From Gordius sp. MW1 (Eukaryota > Nematomorpha > Gordioida > Gordea > Gordiidae): a stretch of DNA of 64,000 nt. Positions 35,349 to 47,272 of the stretch are shown here, in pieces; position 1 is the stretch's first letter; each line of letters begins with the position of its first letter. A program made the position numbers and the translations under genes. The notes under the pieces were generated by a model that did no database searches, was not told the DNA's origin, and saw only the letters and a list, made by a program, of their open reading frames with translations. The stretch lies in contig OZ038526.1 in the NCBI GenBank assembly GCA_964036665.1, forward strand, positions 18,600,001 through 18,664,000, read 5' to 3'.

Positions 35349-37370
35349 GATCAAAACCTAGGTTTTGATCACCCCAACCTGAGGTTTGGGTTAAGGCTGG
35401 AAAAAGACCTTTAAGGTCTTTTAGCTTCCCCAACCCAAACCTGGGGTGGAACCCCCAAAAAACCTTAAAAACCTTAAGGTCTTTTATACCCCCAAACCTT
35501 AACCCGGGGTTGAGGTTAGGTTGACCTGGGGATAATGTTTTGTAGTATAGAGGTGAAATAAGAGCATATTATTTTTTAGATATTAATATATTTGTTTTTT
35601 TAAAAATAAATTCATTATTTTTAAAAATTAAATTTATAATGAAGGCAATGTTATTTCTTATTGATGAGAATTTAATTTCATAATATAATCAATGCGTAGC
35701 TAAATTAAAAAAATTATGGGGATTATTTTACCGCCATCTAGGTTTTAAAAAAATTACAATATTACGCATAGCGTATGTGAGGAATATTGCATTGCTGTCT
35801 GGGGCTGAATGGGGTGTGCGTGTGTGTGTAGTGTGTGTTATTGTTATATACTTACCCCAAGTCCCAACACAACCTAATACACCCAAACACAACCTAATAC
35901 ACCCAAACACAACCTAATACACCCCAACACAACCTAATACACCCCAACACAACCTAATACACCTCAACACAACCTAATATTCCCCATTCCACCCCGTTCA
36001 AACCTATAGAACGCCTTATGCCTGCTGAAATTAACTCTTCCCCTCCTAAATTTATTGGGTGGGTACAAAAACAAATACAATTCTTGCGCAACGCACGATA
36101 TTAAATAAAAGAACTATCTTCAAATTTAGGTCATTGTCGAGTTAAGGTTAAGTTTCAATGGCTTCAAAAATTTATTATATATTACCTCAGGTGCCTAGCC
36201 AGGGTTTTTATGAGGGGGGGGGATCTGACAAAAAAAAATTTTAAAGCGTAATTTGTCATAAATTTAATTAAAAAAAATTTCACCTATATATAAAGTTTTA
36301 ATAACTGCTAAAAAGTCTTTGATGTAACTAAACGATAATTTTTAACCATTTTAATTGTAATCAAAAAAGTTGAAGAGGTAAAAAAAAATTGAAGTTTAAC
36401 ATTAGGCTTTTATTCGTGCTTTTTACAATAATTACTAGATGGCTTGTATTATATTGATTCACTTTTTAGTATTTAAAAAAACATTTTTGAACAAATTTAT
36501 TTATTCAGAAAATTTAAAAAATTAAAAAAAGGATTTAAATTCCCTTCCCCCCTTAAATTTTTATTAATCAACAACATTAAGTAGAGTAGAAGAGAAGCGC
36601 AATCGTGCGTTGCGCAAGAATTGTATTTGTTTTTGTACCCACCCAATAAATTTAGGAGGGGAAGAGTTAATTTCAGCAGGCATAAGGCGTTCTATAGGTT
36701 TGAACGGGGTGGAATGGGGAATATTAGGTTGTGTTGAGGTGTATTAGGTTGTGTTGGGGTGTATTAGGTTGTGTTGGGGTGTATTAGGTTGTGTTTGGGT
36801 GTATTAGGTTGTGTTTGGGTGTATTAGGTTGTGTTGGGACTTGGGGTAAGTATATAACAATAACACACACTACACACACACGCACACCCCATTCAGCCCC
36901 AGACAGCAATGCAATATTCCTCACATACGCTATGCGTAATATTGTAATTTTTTTAAAACCTAGATGGCGGTAAAATAATCCCCATAATTTTTTTAATTTA
37001 GCTACGCATTGATTATATTATGAAATTAAATTCTCATCAATAAGAAATAACATTGCCTTCATTATAAATTTAATTTTTAAAAAATAATGAATTTATTTTT
37101 AAAAAAACAAATATATTAATATCTAAAAAATAATATGCTCTTATTTCACCTCTATACTACAAAACATTATCCCCAGGTCAACCTAACCCCAACCCCGGGT
37201 TAAGGTTTGGGTGTATAAAAGACCTTAAGGTTTTTAAGGTTTTTTTGGGGTTCCACCCCAGGTTTGGGTTGAGGAATCTGAAAGACCTTAAAGATCTTTC
37301 AGATTCCCCAACCCAAAACCCACCTCGGGTTTGACCTCGGGAAAACCCAACCTAGGTTTTGATCACCACT
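35349..37370. mobile_element. foldback element, ~750-bp near-perfect arms
   Basis: The left arm (35349-36100) is the inverse of the right arm (36601-37370), with a 500-bp centre. A 60-codon chance frame is identical in both arms (35728-35910 minus, 36791-36973 plus). The ends are GATCAAAACCTAGGTT. The flanks, GCAATGGTAG on the left and TAGTAACAGG on the right, rejoin into the array consensus GGTAGTAACAGG, suggesting a TAG target duplication. Arm identity near the inner part is close to complete. Superfamily unknown. Confidence 0.8.
35867..35990. repeat. 18-20-bp minisatellite in left arm
   Basis: CACAACCTAATACACCC is repeated about six times. It is mirrored at 36717-36840 in the right arm as GTATTAGGTTGTGTTGGG. 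Confidence 0.85.
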
Positions 37371-38170
37371 AGTAACAGGAACAATCATAATAGTCAAAAA
37401 AAAATCGAAAAAATAAACTCGGATTCACATTTTGGCCAATGGTCATTTTTTTTCATTGGTCAGCAGCCAGCGGACGGCCAAAAAGTCTTATTATTAATGA
37501 TAGTAACAAGAACAATCATAAGAGTCAAAAAAACTCCGGGATTCTAACCCAAAAACTAGTTAAATTGCATAGCAATTAAAAGTAAACAACTTTTATTTAT
37601 GTTTATTATATAACAGTCAGAAAGCCGGTGTAATAGATAATTTAACAAATCTTCTATATAACACACCGAGGGAGATAGAGATGAGGGGTGGGGTACCTCT
37701 TATGCATTAATTTAAAAAATAACACAGCGAGGGAGATAGAGAAGAGGGGTGGGGCACCTCTTATGCATTAATCACTTAGAGCAATCTTCCTTCTTATCTA
37801 TACTGGTAAACAAAACCTAATATACCCAATGCAAATAGATAGGGAGGGTGTATGCGGACGCGGACAAACAAAAGCGGACGCGGACATACAAAAGCGGACG
37901 CTGACAAACAAAAGCAAAAGCGAGCCCATAAATTGCATAGCAATTAATACGTTTAGATTTTATGGCATTTCAAACTTTGAACTCAATTATCTCAGTTTGG
38001 AGTTTTGTGCAGATAGAAAGAACACTCCAATTCCCAGGTAGCGATATTGTTAATTGTTTGGATAAGTTTCTAGTAATTTGTCGTTTAAACAGACGGTCGA
38101 AATAAGTAAACGATACATGTCTCTACTATAGACAAATGTTTGAAATGGAATGCCTTTTAGCATAAGAGGG

Positions 38171-38260
38171 TGGCCCGTCAACTTGCCGAAAACCATCTTG
38201 CCGAATTGAATGTCCCAATGTTATTAAATGTCCCCAAATTAAAAAATGTACACCAACAAA
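38171..38260. mobile_element. left end of palindromic MITE
   Basis: GGCCCGTCAACTTGCCGAAA then TGCCGAATTGAATGTCCC matches the terminus of the MITE at 29467-29633. The matching right end is at 42556-42606. Confidence 0.5.
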
Positions 38261-38321
38261 AAGCATATTAATCGTTCAATTTCGGATTAAAGTTATTATT
38301 TATGTATTTTTTATAATACAA

Positions 38322-39124
38322 CTAGCTGACCCTGCATACGTTGTTTTGCTAAAATACAATTTTCTTTAATATAATAAAATTCGAGAAAACTTCAGCCTTG
38401 TATGTATGAAGTCATTTTGTATATGATGCTATAAATCAAACTGGCCGGGAAATGTACGATATTTTTAAAACGAAAAGGTATTTTAGGAATCTGAAAAAGC
38501 TATTTTACCCCTGGCCGCCCAGGGCATCTACGGCTAAATTTTTGCGCGAATCGGGCCGGTAGTTTCAGAGTTTAGCCCTTTTTTAAAACGAAATCTCCGA
38601 TATTTTTTAAACGAAAAGGTATTTTAGGAATTTGAAAGATCGACCACGTGATAATAATGGCAAAAATTGCATAATTTAAATTTTATTTATTTAATTTAAA
38701 ATAATTTTGACCGTATACTGTAATTTTTTTTATACTTTTAAATATCTAATTCGAGAAAACTTCAACCTTGTATGTATGACGTCATTATTGTATATGATGC
38801 TATAAATGAAACTGGCCAGGAAATGTCCAATATTTTTAAAACTAAAAGGAATTTTAGGATCCTGAAAAAGCTATACCCCTGGCCGCCCTGGGCATCTACG
38901 GCTAAATTTTCGCGCGAATCGGGCAGGTAGTTTCAGAGTTTAGCCCTTTTTTAAAACGAAATGTCCGATATTTTTCAAACTAAAAGGAATTTTAGGATTC
39001 TGAAAATGCTATTTTACCCCTGGCCGCCCTGGGCATCTATGGCTAAATTTTCGCGCGAATCGGGCCGGTAGTTTCAGAATTTAGCCCTTACATACATACA
39101 TACACATATACATACATACACTAT
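38322..39124 (-). mobile_element. non-autonomous Helitron (A)
   Basis: On the minus strand the 3' end is at 38322: hairpin GCAAAACAACGTATGC, then GGGTCAG and CTAG, followed by T. The 5' side has (TATG/TACA)n, then GAAACTACCGGCCCGATTCG repeated three times with the GCCCAGGGCGGCCAGGGG block. Same family as Helitron B. The exact 5' end near 39124 is uncertain. Confidence 0.7.
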
Positions 39125-39164
39125 ACTTTTAATTGCTATGCAATTTATGGGCTAGTTTTTGGTT

Positions 39165-39225
39165 GTCCGTCCGTCGTCCGTCCGTCCGTCCGTCGTCCGT
39201 CCGTCCGTCGTCCGTCCACCAAGTT
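39165..39225. repeat. CCGT/CCGTCGT microsatellite
   Basis: Repeats of CCGTCCGTCGT adjoining the element terminus. The same tetranucleotide, on the other strand, precedes the end at 18001. Confidence 0.85.
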
Positions 39226-40005
39226 ATTGGCACCAGCCTTTTTTAAATTAAATTAATATATTGTTCTTGTTAATACCATTGATAATGACTTTTTGACCGT
39301 CCGCAGGCTACTGACTATTGAAAAAGTTACCATTGACCAAATAAATCGAAATTTTTTGTTCGTTTTTGAATAGGTTAACATTGATAATTACCCTATGCCC
39401 TCCACTACAAGGGCCTATGCCTCTACTGATATGGGTCCCTGTTAATTAAATTAATATTTTGTTCTTGTTAATACCATTGATAATATGACTTTTTGACCGT
39501 CCGCAGGCTACTGACCATTGAAAAAAATTACCATTGGCCAAATAAATCGAAATTTTTTGTTCGTTTTCGAATAGGTTAACATTGATAATTACCCTATGCC
39601 CTCCACTACAAGGGCCTATGCCTCTACTGATGTGGGTCCCTGTGCTCCTACAAAAGTTTTAATTGCTATACAATTTATGGGCTCACTTTCCATTTTCCGA
39701 TTGTCTTGTCACGCGCCGAATGTCTTGCACCGAATGTCTTGTCACGCTTTTTTTAACAGTATAGATATTGCTATTATTAATTTAACTAGTTTTTAGGTTC
39801 AAATCCCGGTTAATTTAACTAGTTTTTGGGTTCGAAACCCGGTTTTTTTTTGACTATTATGATTGTTCCTGTTACTACCAATGCTATTATAACTTTTTAG
39901 CCGTCCGCTGGCTACTGACCGATCGAAAAAATGACCATTGGCCAAAATGGGAATCGGAATTATTTTTTTCGTTTTTTTTGACTCTTATGATTGTTCTTGT
40001 TACTA

Positions 40006-41614
40006 TCTATATATATAAAGTAAAGTGTATATATGTATGTATATATGTATATATGTATATATGTATATATGTATGTAAGGGCTAATCTCTGAAACTACCG
40101 GCCCGATTCGCGCGAAAATTTACCCCTAGGTTCCCAGGGCGGCCAGGGGTAAAATAGCTTTTTCAGATTTCTAAAATTTCTTTTAATTTTCGAGATATTG
40201 GGTTTTATGCGTTTTGACGTTCAATAAAATGTCAATCAAACGCACCTCCTCGCGTTCGTCGAAAATTTGAATATACAGACAGTTCTGTAGTAAAAGTGTA
40301 TCACTTATAGTAGTTTGTAGTAAAACGTAATCTTTTCTTGACAACATAAAATTTATGAATTAAATTTCTTAAACGTCATCTTTTCTTAACGGTGACAATA
40401 TAAAATTTATGAATTAAATTTCTTAAACGTCATCTTTTCTTAACGGTGACAAGACAACATAAAATTTATGAATTAAATTTCTTAAACGTCATCTTTTCTT
40501 AACGGTGACAACATAAAATTTATGAATTAACCTGAAATAAATAAAATTATAGATTATTTGAGAAAATATATAGGTGAAGAAGATGAATTAATCTCATTAT
40601 CATTAAATGAGATTTTTTAAATGAGAAAGATGAAAGTATATATAATTTAAATGTAATATAAAATAGTCCAACGTTGATTATTCTGAGTAAATGCCATTTA
40701 TATATAAATGTCATTATTTATCTATCATTAATTTTTATTAAATGAGATATTTAAATGAGAATAAATTCTAAAACTACCGGCCCGATTCGCGCGAAACTTT
40801 ACCCGTAGGTTCTCAGGGCGGCCAGGTGTAAAATAGCTTTTTTAGATTGCTAAAATTCCTTTTAGTTTTAAAAATATCGGACATTTCTCGGCCTTTTGGT
40901 TTTAAAAATGGGCTAAATTCTGAAACTTCAGATCCGATTCGAGCGAAAATTTAGCCGTAGATGCCCAGATAGGCCAGGGGTAAAATAGCTTTTTAAGATT
41001 CCTAAAATACCTTTTTGTTTTAAAAATATCTGACATTTCCCGTCCAGTTTCATTTATAGCAGCATATACAATAATGACGTCATACATACAAAGCTGAAGT
41101 TTTCTCGAATTAGATATTTAAAAGTATAATAAAAATGTTACAGTATACGGTTAAAATTATTGGGGTTTAACAGACTATTTAAATTAAATAAATAAAATTT
41201 AAATTATGCAGTTTTTGTCATTATTATCACGTGGTCGATCATAGAAGCATATTTTTAATAATTATCCATCCTTCAATTAATTATTTTATTATATTAAAGA
41301 AAATTGTATTTCAAATAAATCAGCTAACTAGAAAAAAAATGGTATTATTGTATAATAGGTAACAGCATTAATTAGCAATTTTTTCAAAAACATTTAATTT
41401 TAGTCGGATTTGATGACTAAAACAGAATTTGCAGTTGGTTTATCTTATTATATAAGTATATACTAAAAATGGTGTGTTCATAAAATCATTCGGACCTTTC
41501 ACATTATAAATTATTTCATATATGACCCCATTTTAGAAAAGTCTTATTAATAGCTTTTACTTAATTAACCACTTAAGGACTGAGCCAAAGCAACGCTTGG
41601 CCGGGCACAGCTAG
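40006..41614 (+). mobile_element. non-autonomous Helitron (B), complete ends
   Basis: It starts TCTATATATATAAAG after TTACTA and ends CAGCTAG before TCATTGATAA. The host consensus CTTGTTACTA^TCATTGATAA is restored on removal, giving A^T insertion. The 3' hairpin is GCCAAAG-CAA-CGCTTGGC, about 9 bp before CTAG. Subterminal blocks GAAACTACCGGCCCGATTCG and GTAAAATAGCTTTTT are present at both sides. A ~55-bp tandem triplication around ACGTCATCTTTTCTTAACGG lies at 40360-40520. No Rep/helicase. Confidence 0.85.
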
Positions 41615-42370
41615 TCATTGATAATAAGACTTTTGGCCGTCCGCTGGCTGCTGACCAATGAAAAAAATGACCATTGGCCAAAATGTGAATCCGAGTTTAT
41701 TTTTTCGTTTTTTTTGACTATTATGATTGTTCCTGTTACTACCATTGCTATTATGACTTTTTGGCCGTCCGCTGGCTCCTGACCGATGGAAAAAATGACC
41801 ATTGGCCAAAATGTGAATCGAAATTATTTTTTTCGTTTTTTTTTGACTATTATGATTGTTCCTGTTCCTACCATTGCTATTATGACTTTTTGGCCGTCCG
41901 CTGGCTGCTGACCAATGGAATAAAATGACCATTGGCCAAAATGTGATTCGAAAATTTTTTTTTCGTTTTTTTTGACTATTATGAATTTATATCCACTTTT
42001 ACCGTGTCCTGGCCGCTGACCAATGGAAAAAAATGACCATTGGCCAAATTTTTGATTTTTTTAATTAAAAATTGTTCAAATTCAACAAAAAATTTCTCCC
42101 AACAATTCTGCAAATTCTTAACATTGTGATGTTTTATAATATAATGTTTGTTAGACCCATAATCACTAAAGGCCATAAAAACTAATATAATACGCAACTA
42201 GATGCAAACACTAAATTTAACCCTAACCCTTGCCTATATTACATTTTGCCTATAAATGGAAAATTTGTATAAATAATTAATTAATCATCAGGCATTTAAT
42301 ACCCCCCCCCCCCCTATAGGCATTCTCGCCCCTTCCCACCTTTCTCGCCCATAAATTGCATAGCAAATAT

Positions 42371-42477
42371 GATACATTTATACGAAGTAAAGATGAGTCG
42401 TGCCCCCTTCCCTTCCCCCCTTCCCTTCTCCCCTCCTCTTCTCCCCTCCCCCTTCCCACGAGGGCCGAAGGCCCGAG
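42371..42477. repeat. C/T-rich terminal block
   Basis: CCCTTCCC-rich block ending CGAGGGCCGAAGGCCCGAG, the inverse of 33160-33240. It marks the outer end of the inverted tandem-repeat element. Confidence 0.6.
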
Positions 42478-42555
42478 TATATATATAGATTGATAATTAA
42501 AATAAAAGGTACTCAATTTAGGGCCTTCTTTATAATAATTAAGAGATGTTCGTTA

Positions 42556-42606
42556 ATGTCTCAGGGGGGATTCGGCAATATTGTTTTCGGTAAGTTGATA
42601 GGGCAC
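42556..42606. mobile_element. right end of palindromic MITE
   Basis: TTCGGCAATATTGTTTTCGG then TAAGTTGATAGGGC matches the right end of 29467-29633. With 38171-38260 it could be one MITE split by the whole 38.3-42.5-kb cluster. Confidence 0.45.
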
Positions 42607-43360
42607 CCGATAAGAGCTATTTGAAGGGTTTGCTTATTACGCCCACCATCTGAAGTGTTTCAATCTCGTGATCTCGAAAGGAATATATCGTCTCGCCTTG
42701 GGTGCCATAATGAGAGTCACGGACTAGGATATGGGTCTCGTCTTGTCTCGTCTAGACGAGAAAATATGACATGTTTTCACTATTAAAGTTTTTGTATAGT
42801 CAAATTTTCCCTATTTAAATTGTTATATAAATTAAGGAACATTAAAAGAGTTAAAATGGTGAACTCTTTTTTTATTCTTGAACCCTCATAAACAATTCAT
42901 ATACATATTTGAGCTACCAAGGACTTTTACTAGAACTAGAACTTATAAATATATATAATGACTTGAGATAAAGAATTTATGGTTTTGGCATAATAGTCAA
43001 TTTCATTCTAAATAGTTTATCGCATGTATATTGGATTGTTATAGAAATCGGAAAAATGCAAGTTGCTACTTCTTATCATTATTAATAACATAAAGGCACA
43101 CATCCATTAAAATAGCATTAATATAAGAGGTTTGGGGTTTTTAATAAACATATATATTGCTTATAACAAATTCTTTTACACTCAAGAAGTAAATGGTTTT
43201 ATTTGAGTTTAACCCCATTCTATGTCTAAAGTTATTTATACTTAATCCATTTTAAGTAATTTACCCATAAAATATATTTCTCCAAGCCTATGCACATCTA
43301 TATTATTTTGTAGTACAGAATCACACAGAAAATAAAGTGAATTAGACTGGCAACTAAAGA
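42607..43360. other. nothing firmly recognised
   Basis: CTCGTCTTGTCTCGTCTAGACGAG at 42740-42763 resembles the CTCG-rich fragment near 47800-47870, perhaps pieces of one old element. The rest is AT-rich. Confidence 0.3.
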
Positions 43361-45650
43361 ACTGCTAACTCACTTTTTTTCAACCTGACCCGTCCCAATT
43401 TTTTTTTCATTTTCAACCCGAATTCGATCCGAAAGCATTTTAAGATTTTTAACTCGAACCCGATCCTAAAGCATTTGAAAATTTTCAACCAGAACCTGAC
43501 CCGAAGGCATTTGAAAATTTTTAACACGAACCCGTCCCGGCCCGAAAGCATTAAATTTTTTTAACCGGGCTCCTCCGGAGCGCCTTTCAAATTTTGGTAT
43601 CCGACGCGAGAGTAAGAAAAATTGCCTTGTGTAAAATTTAATCGGCAAATTAAAGTGGGATTTATAAAACAATACCAAAGAATTTGATTACTAAATTTCT
43701 TTGAATGATCGAAGATATATAAATATGATAGCATATACAATATCGGGTCACATTTAATTTGAGATTTAATTGTGCAAATAAATCATTTAATAAATTTTAA
43801 TTTACTTTTAATTGTTTTATGAATATAAATTTATGTAGTTTTTATTAATAATGAACTACGATTTCATACTATTTAAAAACAATTTCAAAATGTTATTTGC
43901 TGATATATTTTAACTTTCAAGAGTCAAATTTAAATTTCCAAGTTAAAACAATCAGATTTAAATAAACAAAAGGTCATTAATTTACTGAATGAATGATCTT
44001 CAATTATACATTACTATACTATATATAAATGAAACTATGTGTGTGTGTATGCCGCCACCAATTTTGAAAAACTACCAGACCGATTTGGCTCAAAATTTCA
44101 CATATTCCTCACACTCCGGAGCATGTTTTAAGATTTGTTCGCCGGATCGGTCCATACGATTGAGTTTGTTTTATACGTTTTGACGTTTAATAAAATGTCA
44201 ATCAAACGCAACCTCATGACGTACTGCGTATCTATCGTGTAGGTAGTGTGATAAATGTGTAGGCATGTGCTGCGGAAAATGAAAACTTTTTACGATTCAA
44301 AACATTAAATCAAAGTCATTTTTTTGTTATTTTTCACGTCAATTATTTTATAGGACGGTCGTGTCGCCCCCTCCTGCGTGGCTAAATAAATTAAAAAATC
44401 TAGTTTTGTCATTTTTTGCGCGTTAAATAAGGAGAAAAATGTAAATACTTTTAACAAAGTGCCAATAAATGTTGATATATCTCAGTTCTTCGGACATTAT
44501 TAAGTTCAGAATTAAAAGTTTTATTCAGAAACAAATAATTATAATTATGATATTGTTTCTTAATTACAAAAAAAAATTGCTTGAAGGGCCAGGGGCCCAA
44601 AGATTTTTCCCTTGGGGGGGGGGGGGTCCTTGGGCCAGACTATGACCTTAAAAAATACCATTTTGTAGGTCTCTAGCGATAGCTTTAAAAAATGTATCCA
44701 AAATTTAATGATTAATTTTTGATTATAGGTAAATTTGACTTAAAAAATTTGCTTGGGGAGGGGGCAAAGGTGCAGAATTTTGCACAACGCCACACCTTAT
44801 CTTAAAAATATCAATTATTTGTTATTTTTCGTTAAATAAACTATATGCGTATCCGTATCCGCCTTTTGTTTTATTTTATCATAAAGGCAGGCGTGATATT
44901 TTTAATTGATTAACGAGCATGAAAATTTATAATTGATCCACTATTTTGCAACACTCTTTTAAAACCTTTTTATAAATTGACGCCCCCTTTGCCCATGCCC
45001 TTTAAAAAATATTTAAAATTAAGGTTAATTTTTCACGTCAATTATTATTATTATAGGACGGTCGGGTCCCCTCCTGCGTGGCTAAATAAATTAAAGAATC
45101 TAATTTTGTCATTTTTTGCGTGTTAAATAAGGAGAAAAATGAAAATACTTTGTGCCAATAAATGTTGATATATCTCAGTTCTTCGGACATTATTAAGTTC
45201 AGAATTAAAAGTTTTATTCAGAAACATATAATTATAATTATGATATTGTTTCTTAATTACAAAAAATTAAAAAAAATTGGGGGGGGGGCATGGGGCCAGG
45301 TTTTCTCTCTTGGGTGGGCCTGGGTCTTGGACCCTCTTTAACTATTTGTTTAAAAATTTTTGCATAATAAACATTTACCAACTATATTTGATATATTTTT
45401 AATCTATTGAAATTTATGTATAAGATGATATATATTCTGCTAATACACCCGAGTAAATGGCAAAACAACGTTTGCCGGGGTCATCTAGTTAATTATAAAT
45501 ATTATATTACATAGCGTTAATTTAAAAGGTATGTTTCGTGTATTTTGCAATGTAAGATTTAAACCTTTGACCCAACACTTTAAATCCAACCGACCTGACC
45601 CGAAAGCATTACAAGTTTTTCAACCCAAACCCGATCCGACACCCTACCAT
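43361..45650. mobile_element. old hAT-type MITE (inverse of 12076-13167), split by Helitron
   Basis: CCCGAACCCGACCC-like repeats at 43370-43570 and 45590-45640, plus AT-rich centre blocks (CATAATAGC, GTGTATTTTGCA), align in inverse to 12076-13167. The Helitron at 44019-45488 interrupts it. The ends are too decayed to show a target duplication. Confidence 0.6.
44019..45488 (+). mobile_element. non-autonomous Helitron (D)
   Basis: It starts CTATATATAAATGAAAC after ATTACTATA and ends with hairpin GGCAAAACAACGTTTGCC, GGGGTCAT, CTAG at 45488, followed by TTAATTATAAATATT. Comparison with the intact MITE at 12076-13167 shows the empty site ATA^TTAATT. The interior carries a ~705-bp tandem duplication shared with Helitron C, with a poly-G junction at 44616-44627. 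Confidence 0.8.
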
Positions 45651-45689
45651 GTGAACGGTTAAATGGCAAAACATCTTTATAATATTGAT

Positions 45690-45845
45690 ATAGCACCAGG
45701 CCACTTAGGGTATTATCACTATTCAAGGACTTAATTATTACTTTTGCATATCACCCCATCTACCCTAATATAGCACCAGGCCACTTAGGTTATTATCACT
45801 ATTCAAGGACTTAATTATTACTTTTGTATAATCACCCCATCTACG
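45690..45845. repeat. ~80-bp tandem duplication
   Basis: TAGCACCAGGCCACTTAGG occurs at 45692 and 45771, followed each time by TTATCACTATTCAAGGACTT and ATCACCCCATCTAC. Only single-base differences. Confidence 0.9.
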
Positions 45846-46641
45846 TTATTTTGTATCATCCCACTATCACGCGTATCACCCCATTATCACGCAACCTTAC
45901 AATATATATCCGAAATTTATATTAAATATGATTTATGGTTTTAAAATTTTAACTATGAGCTTAAGCAAAACAAACTTTTAAATGACTTATGGTTCAATCT
46001 AATGCCTTCAAAGGCAATCGTTCAGGAAGAACAGAGGTCGCGCCGATGTGCTAAAAAAATCATAAGCCATTGTCGCCAAATTTATAAAAAATATTGATTC
46101 ATTAACCACCGATGCAAATATCATCACAACAGACAAATTAATGTAATTTTGCGAAAGTTCAAGGAGCCTTAGTAAGATTTACTACTTCATGACGACTAAA
46201 TCTCTATGTTTATATTATATTTTAATGCTTAAGATAAATATATGCAATAAATATATTAAGAAATTATAATAATGCCCTAAGGGCCACTAAAATTTAATTC
46301 AACAAGCAAATTCGTAAATTCGAATTTTACGCGGTTACTTGGAGGTGTAAATTTACCCGTCATCAAAAGTATTCCAATTATATCAATTTACAACATCCTA
46401 AATAAAAAACTTCTAATAGCTGTTTGTCACACTAAGGTGGTCACCTTCTTTAGATATTTAAATAGGGGTGCCGTTGGCTATCCAGGCCTTACTAGAGACC
46501 TGCAAAATCGATTTTTTTAAGGCCCGGCCCGGGCCCGGAATTAAAATGGGGAAACAGGCCCGACCCGGGCCCGTATTTTAGCATCTTTAAAAACAAGGCC
46601 CGAGCCCGGCCCGGGCCCGGAATTTTGGTAATTGCAGAAAC

Positions 46642-46923
46642 TTAATCAAACTTAATTTTGGTAAAATTTTTTATTAAATAATAAAACGCACATAAAAAAA
46701 TTATAAATGGATAAAAAAATTTTTGATGCAAAAAACACAGGCATAAAAAATTTCCGTGTTTTAGATTTGTTCTCCGCTCTTCATAAATGCGGCCAGCTGA
46801 CGAAAAACACCTCTCACTCGAGGCCAAATCAGGTGTCGAAAAAATCTTACAAACAAGAGGGCTAAGCGCTGGAAATGACCACTGTGGTCTTTCGACCAAT
46901 CCGATAATTTTTTTTTTTCTCAT
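46642..46923 (-). pseudogene. hAT transposase dimerisation domain remnant
   Basis: The frame contains WSFPALSPLVCKIFSTPDLA followed by SSERCFSSAGRIYEERRTNL, the conserved hAT C-terminal dimerisation signature (SER-x-FS-x-AG). The catalytic region that should precede it is missing, so it cannot act alone. Confidence 0.85.
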
Positions 46924-47017
46924 TGATCTTTAACTTTGTGTTGGTGTCAACTTCATTTTCCTCTACCTCTTTCTTCATAGAAGATGTTTCATGCCATATC
47001 CATTCAACAAAATTGGG

Positions 47018-47272
47018 CTATTGAGGATATGAGACCTTTTCTGATTTTTGCAGGATTTGTAAGTTGTTAAAAGTGGCTTGCATAGGTAATTGCCAATTTT
47101 TATTTTCCTGGACTTCTTTACAGCATTTATGTTTTTGGAGATGGGTGTTCCATTTTAACATTATCAAAACTAACATAAATATTGCCTGATGAGCAGGAAT
47201 TATAGGATACATATTCCTGCAAATCTTACAAAAAACAAAATTTATTTTCTTATAATCTTTTCCATACTTCAC
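47018..47272 (-). pseudogene. BED-type zinc finger remnant of hAT transposase
   Basis: CKIC about 40 residues before the HLQKHKC block, with an LKWNTHLQKHKC helix, matches the C2H2-like BED finger at the N-terminus of hAT transposases. It is separated from the dimerisation part by under 100 bp, showing a large internal deletion. The frame has stops at both ends. Confidence 0.65.

Larger units (their letters stand above)
33160..37950. mobile_element. pearl/HINE-like tandem-repeat element, copy 2
   Basis: The left part (33160-33600) has a GGGAAGG-rich block, then TTTGCTATGCAATTTATGGG at 33267 and GGCAAGGGTTAGGG. The right end is at 37927-37950, GCGAGCCCATAAATTGCATA and following bases, preceded by three GGACGCGGACA-type units. 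Between them is a long array of CCAATG/CATTGG hairpin units. The left ~900 bp is present in inverse at 41615-42477, showing that a second copy lies head-to-head. A foldback element (35349-37370) is nested in the array. Confidence 0.6.
39125..42370. mobile_element. pearl/HINE-like tandem-repeat element, copy 3 (inverted)
   Basis: The left end is TTAATTGCTATGCAATTTAT (39131) followed by a (CCGT)n microsatellite at 39165-39225; the right end is CCCATAAATTGCATAGCAAA at 42349. The units are the inverse of those in copies 1 and 2. Helitron B is inserted at 40006-41614. A short duplicated piece lies at 39250-39420 and 39440-39650. Confidence 0.6.

Noticed and set aside
35728-36973. Two identical 60-residue frames on opposite strands
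   Set aside because: Mirror images in the two arms of the foldback element, made of minisatellite sequence.
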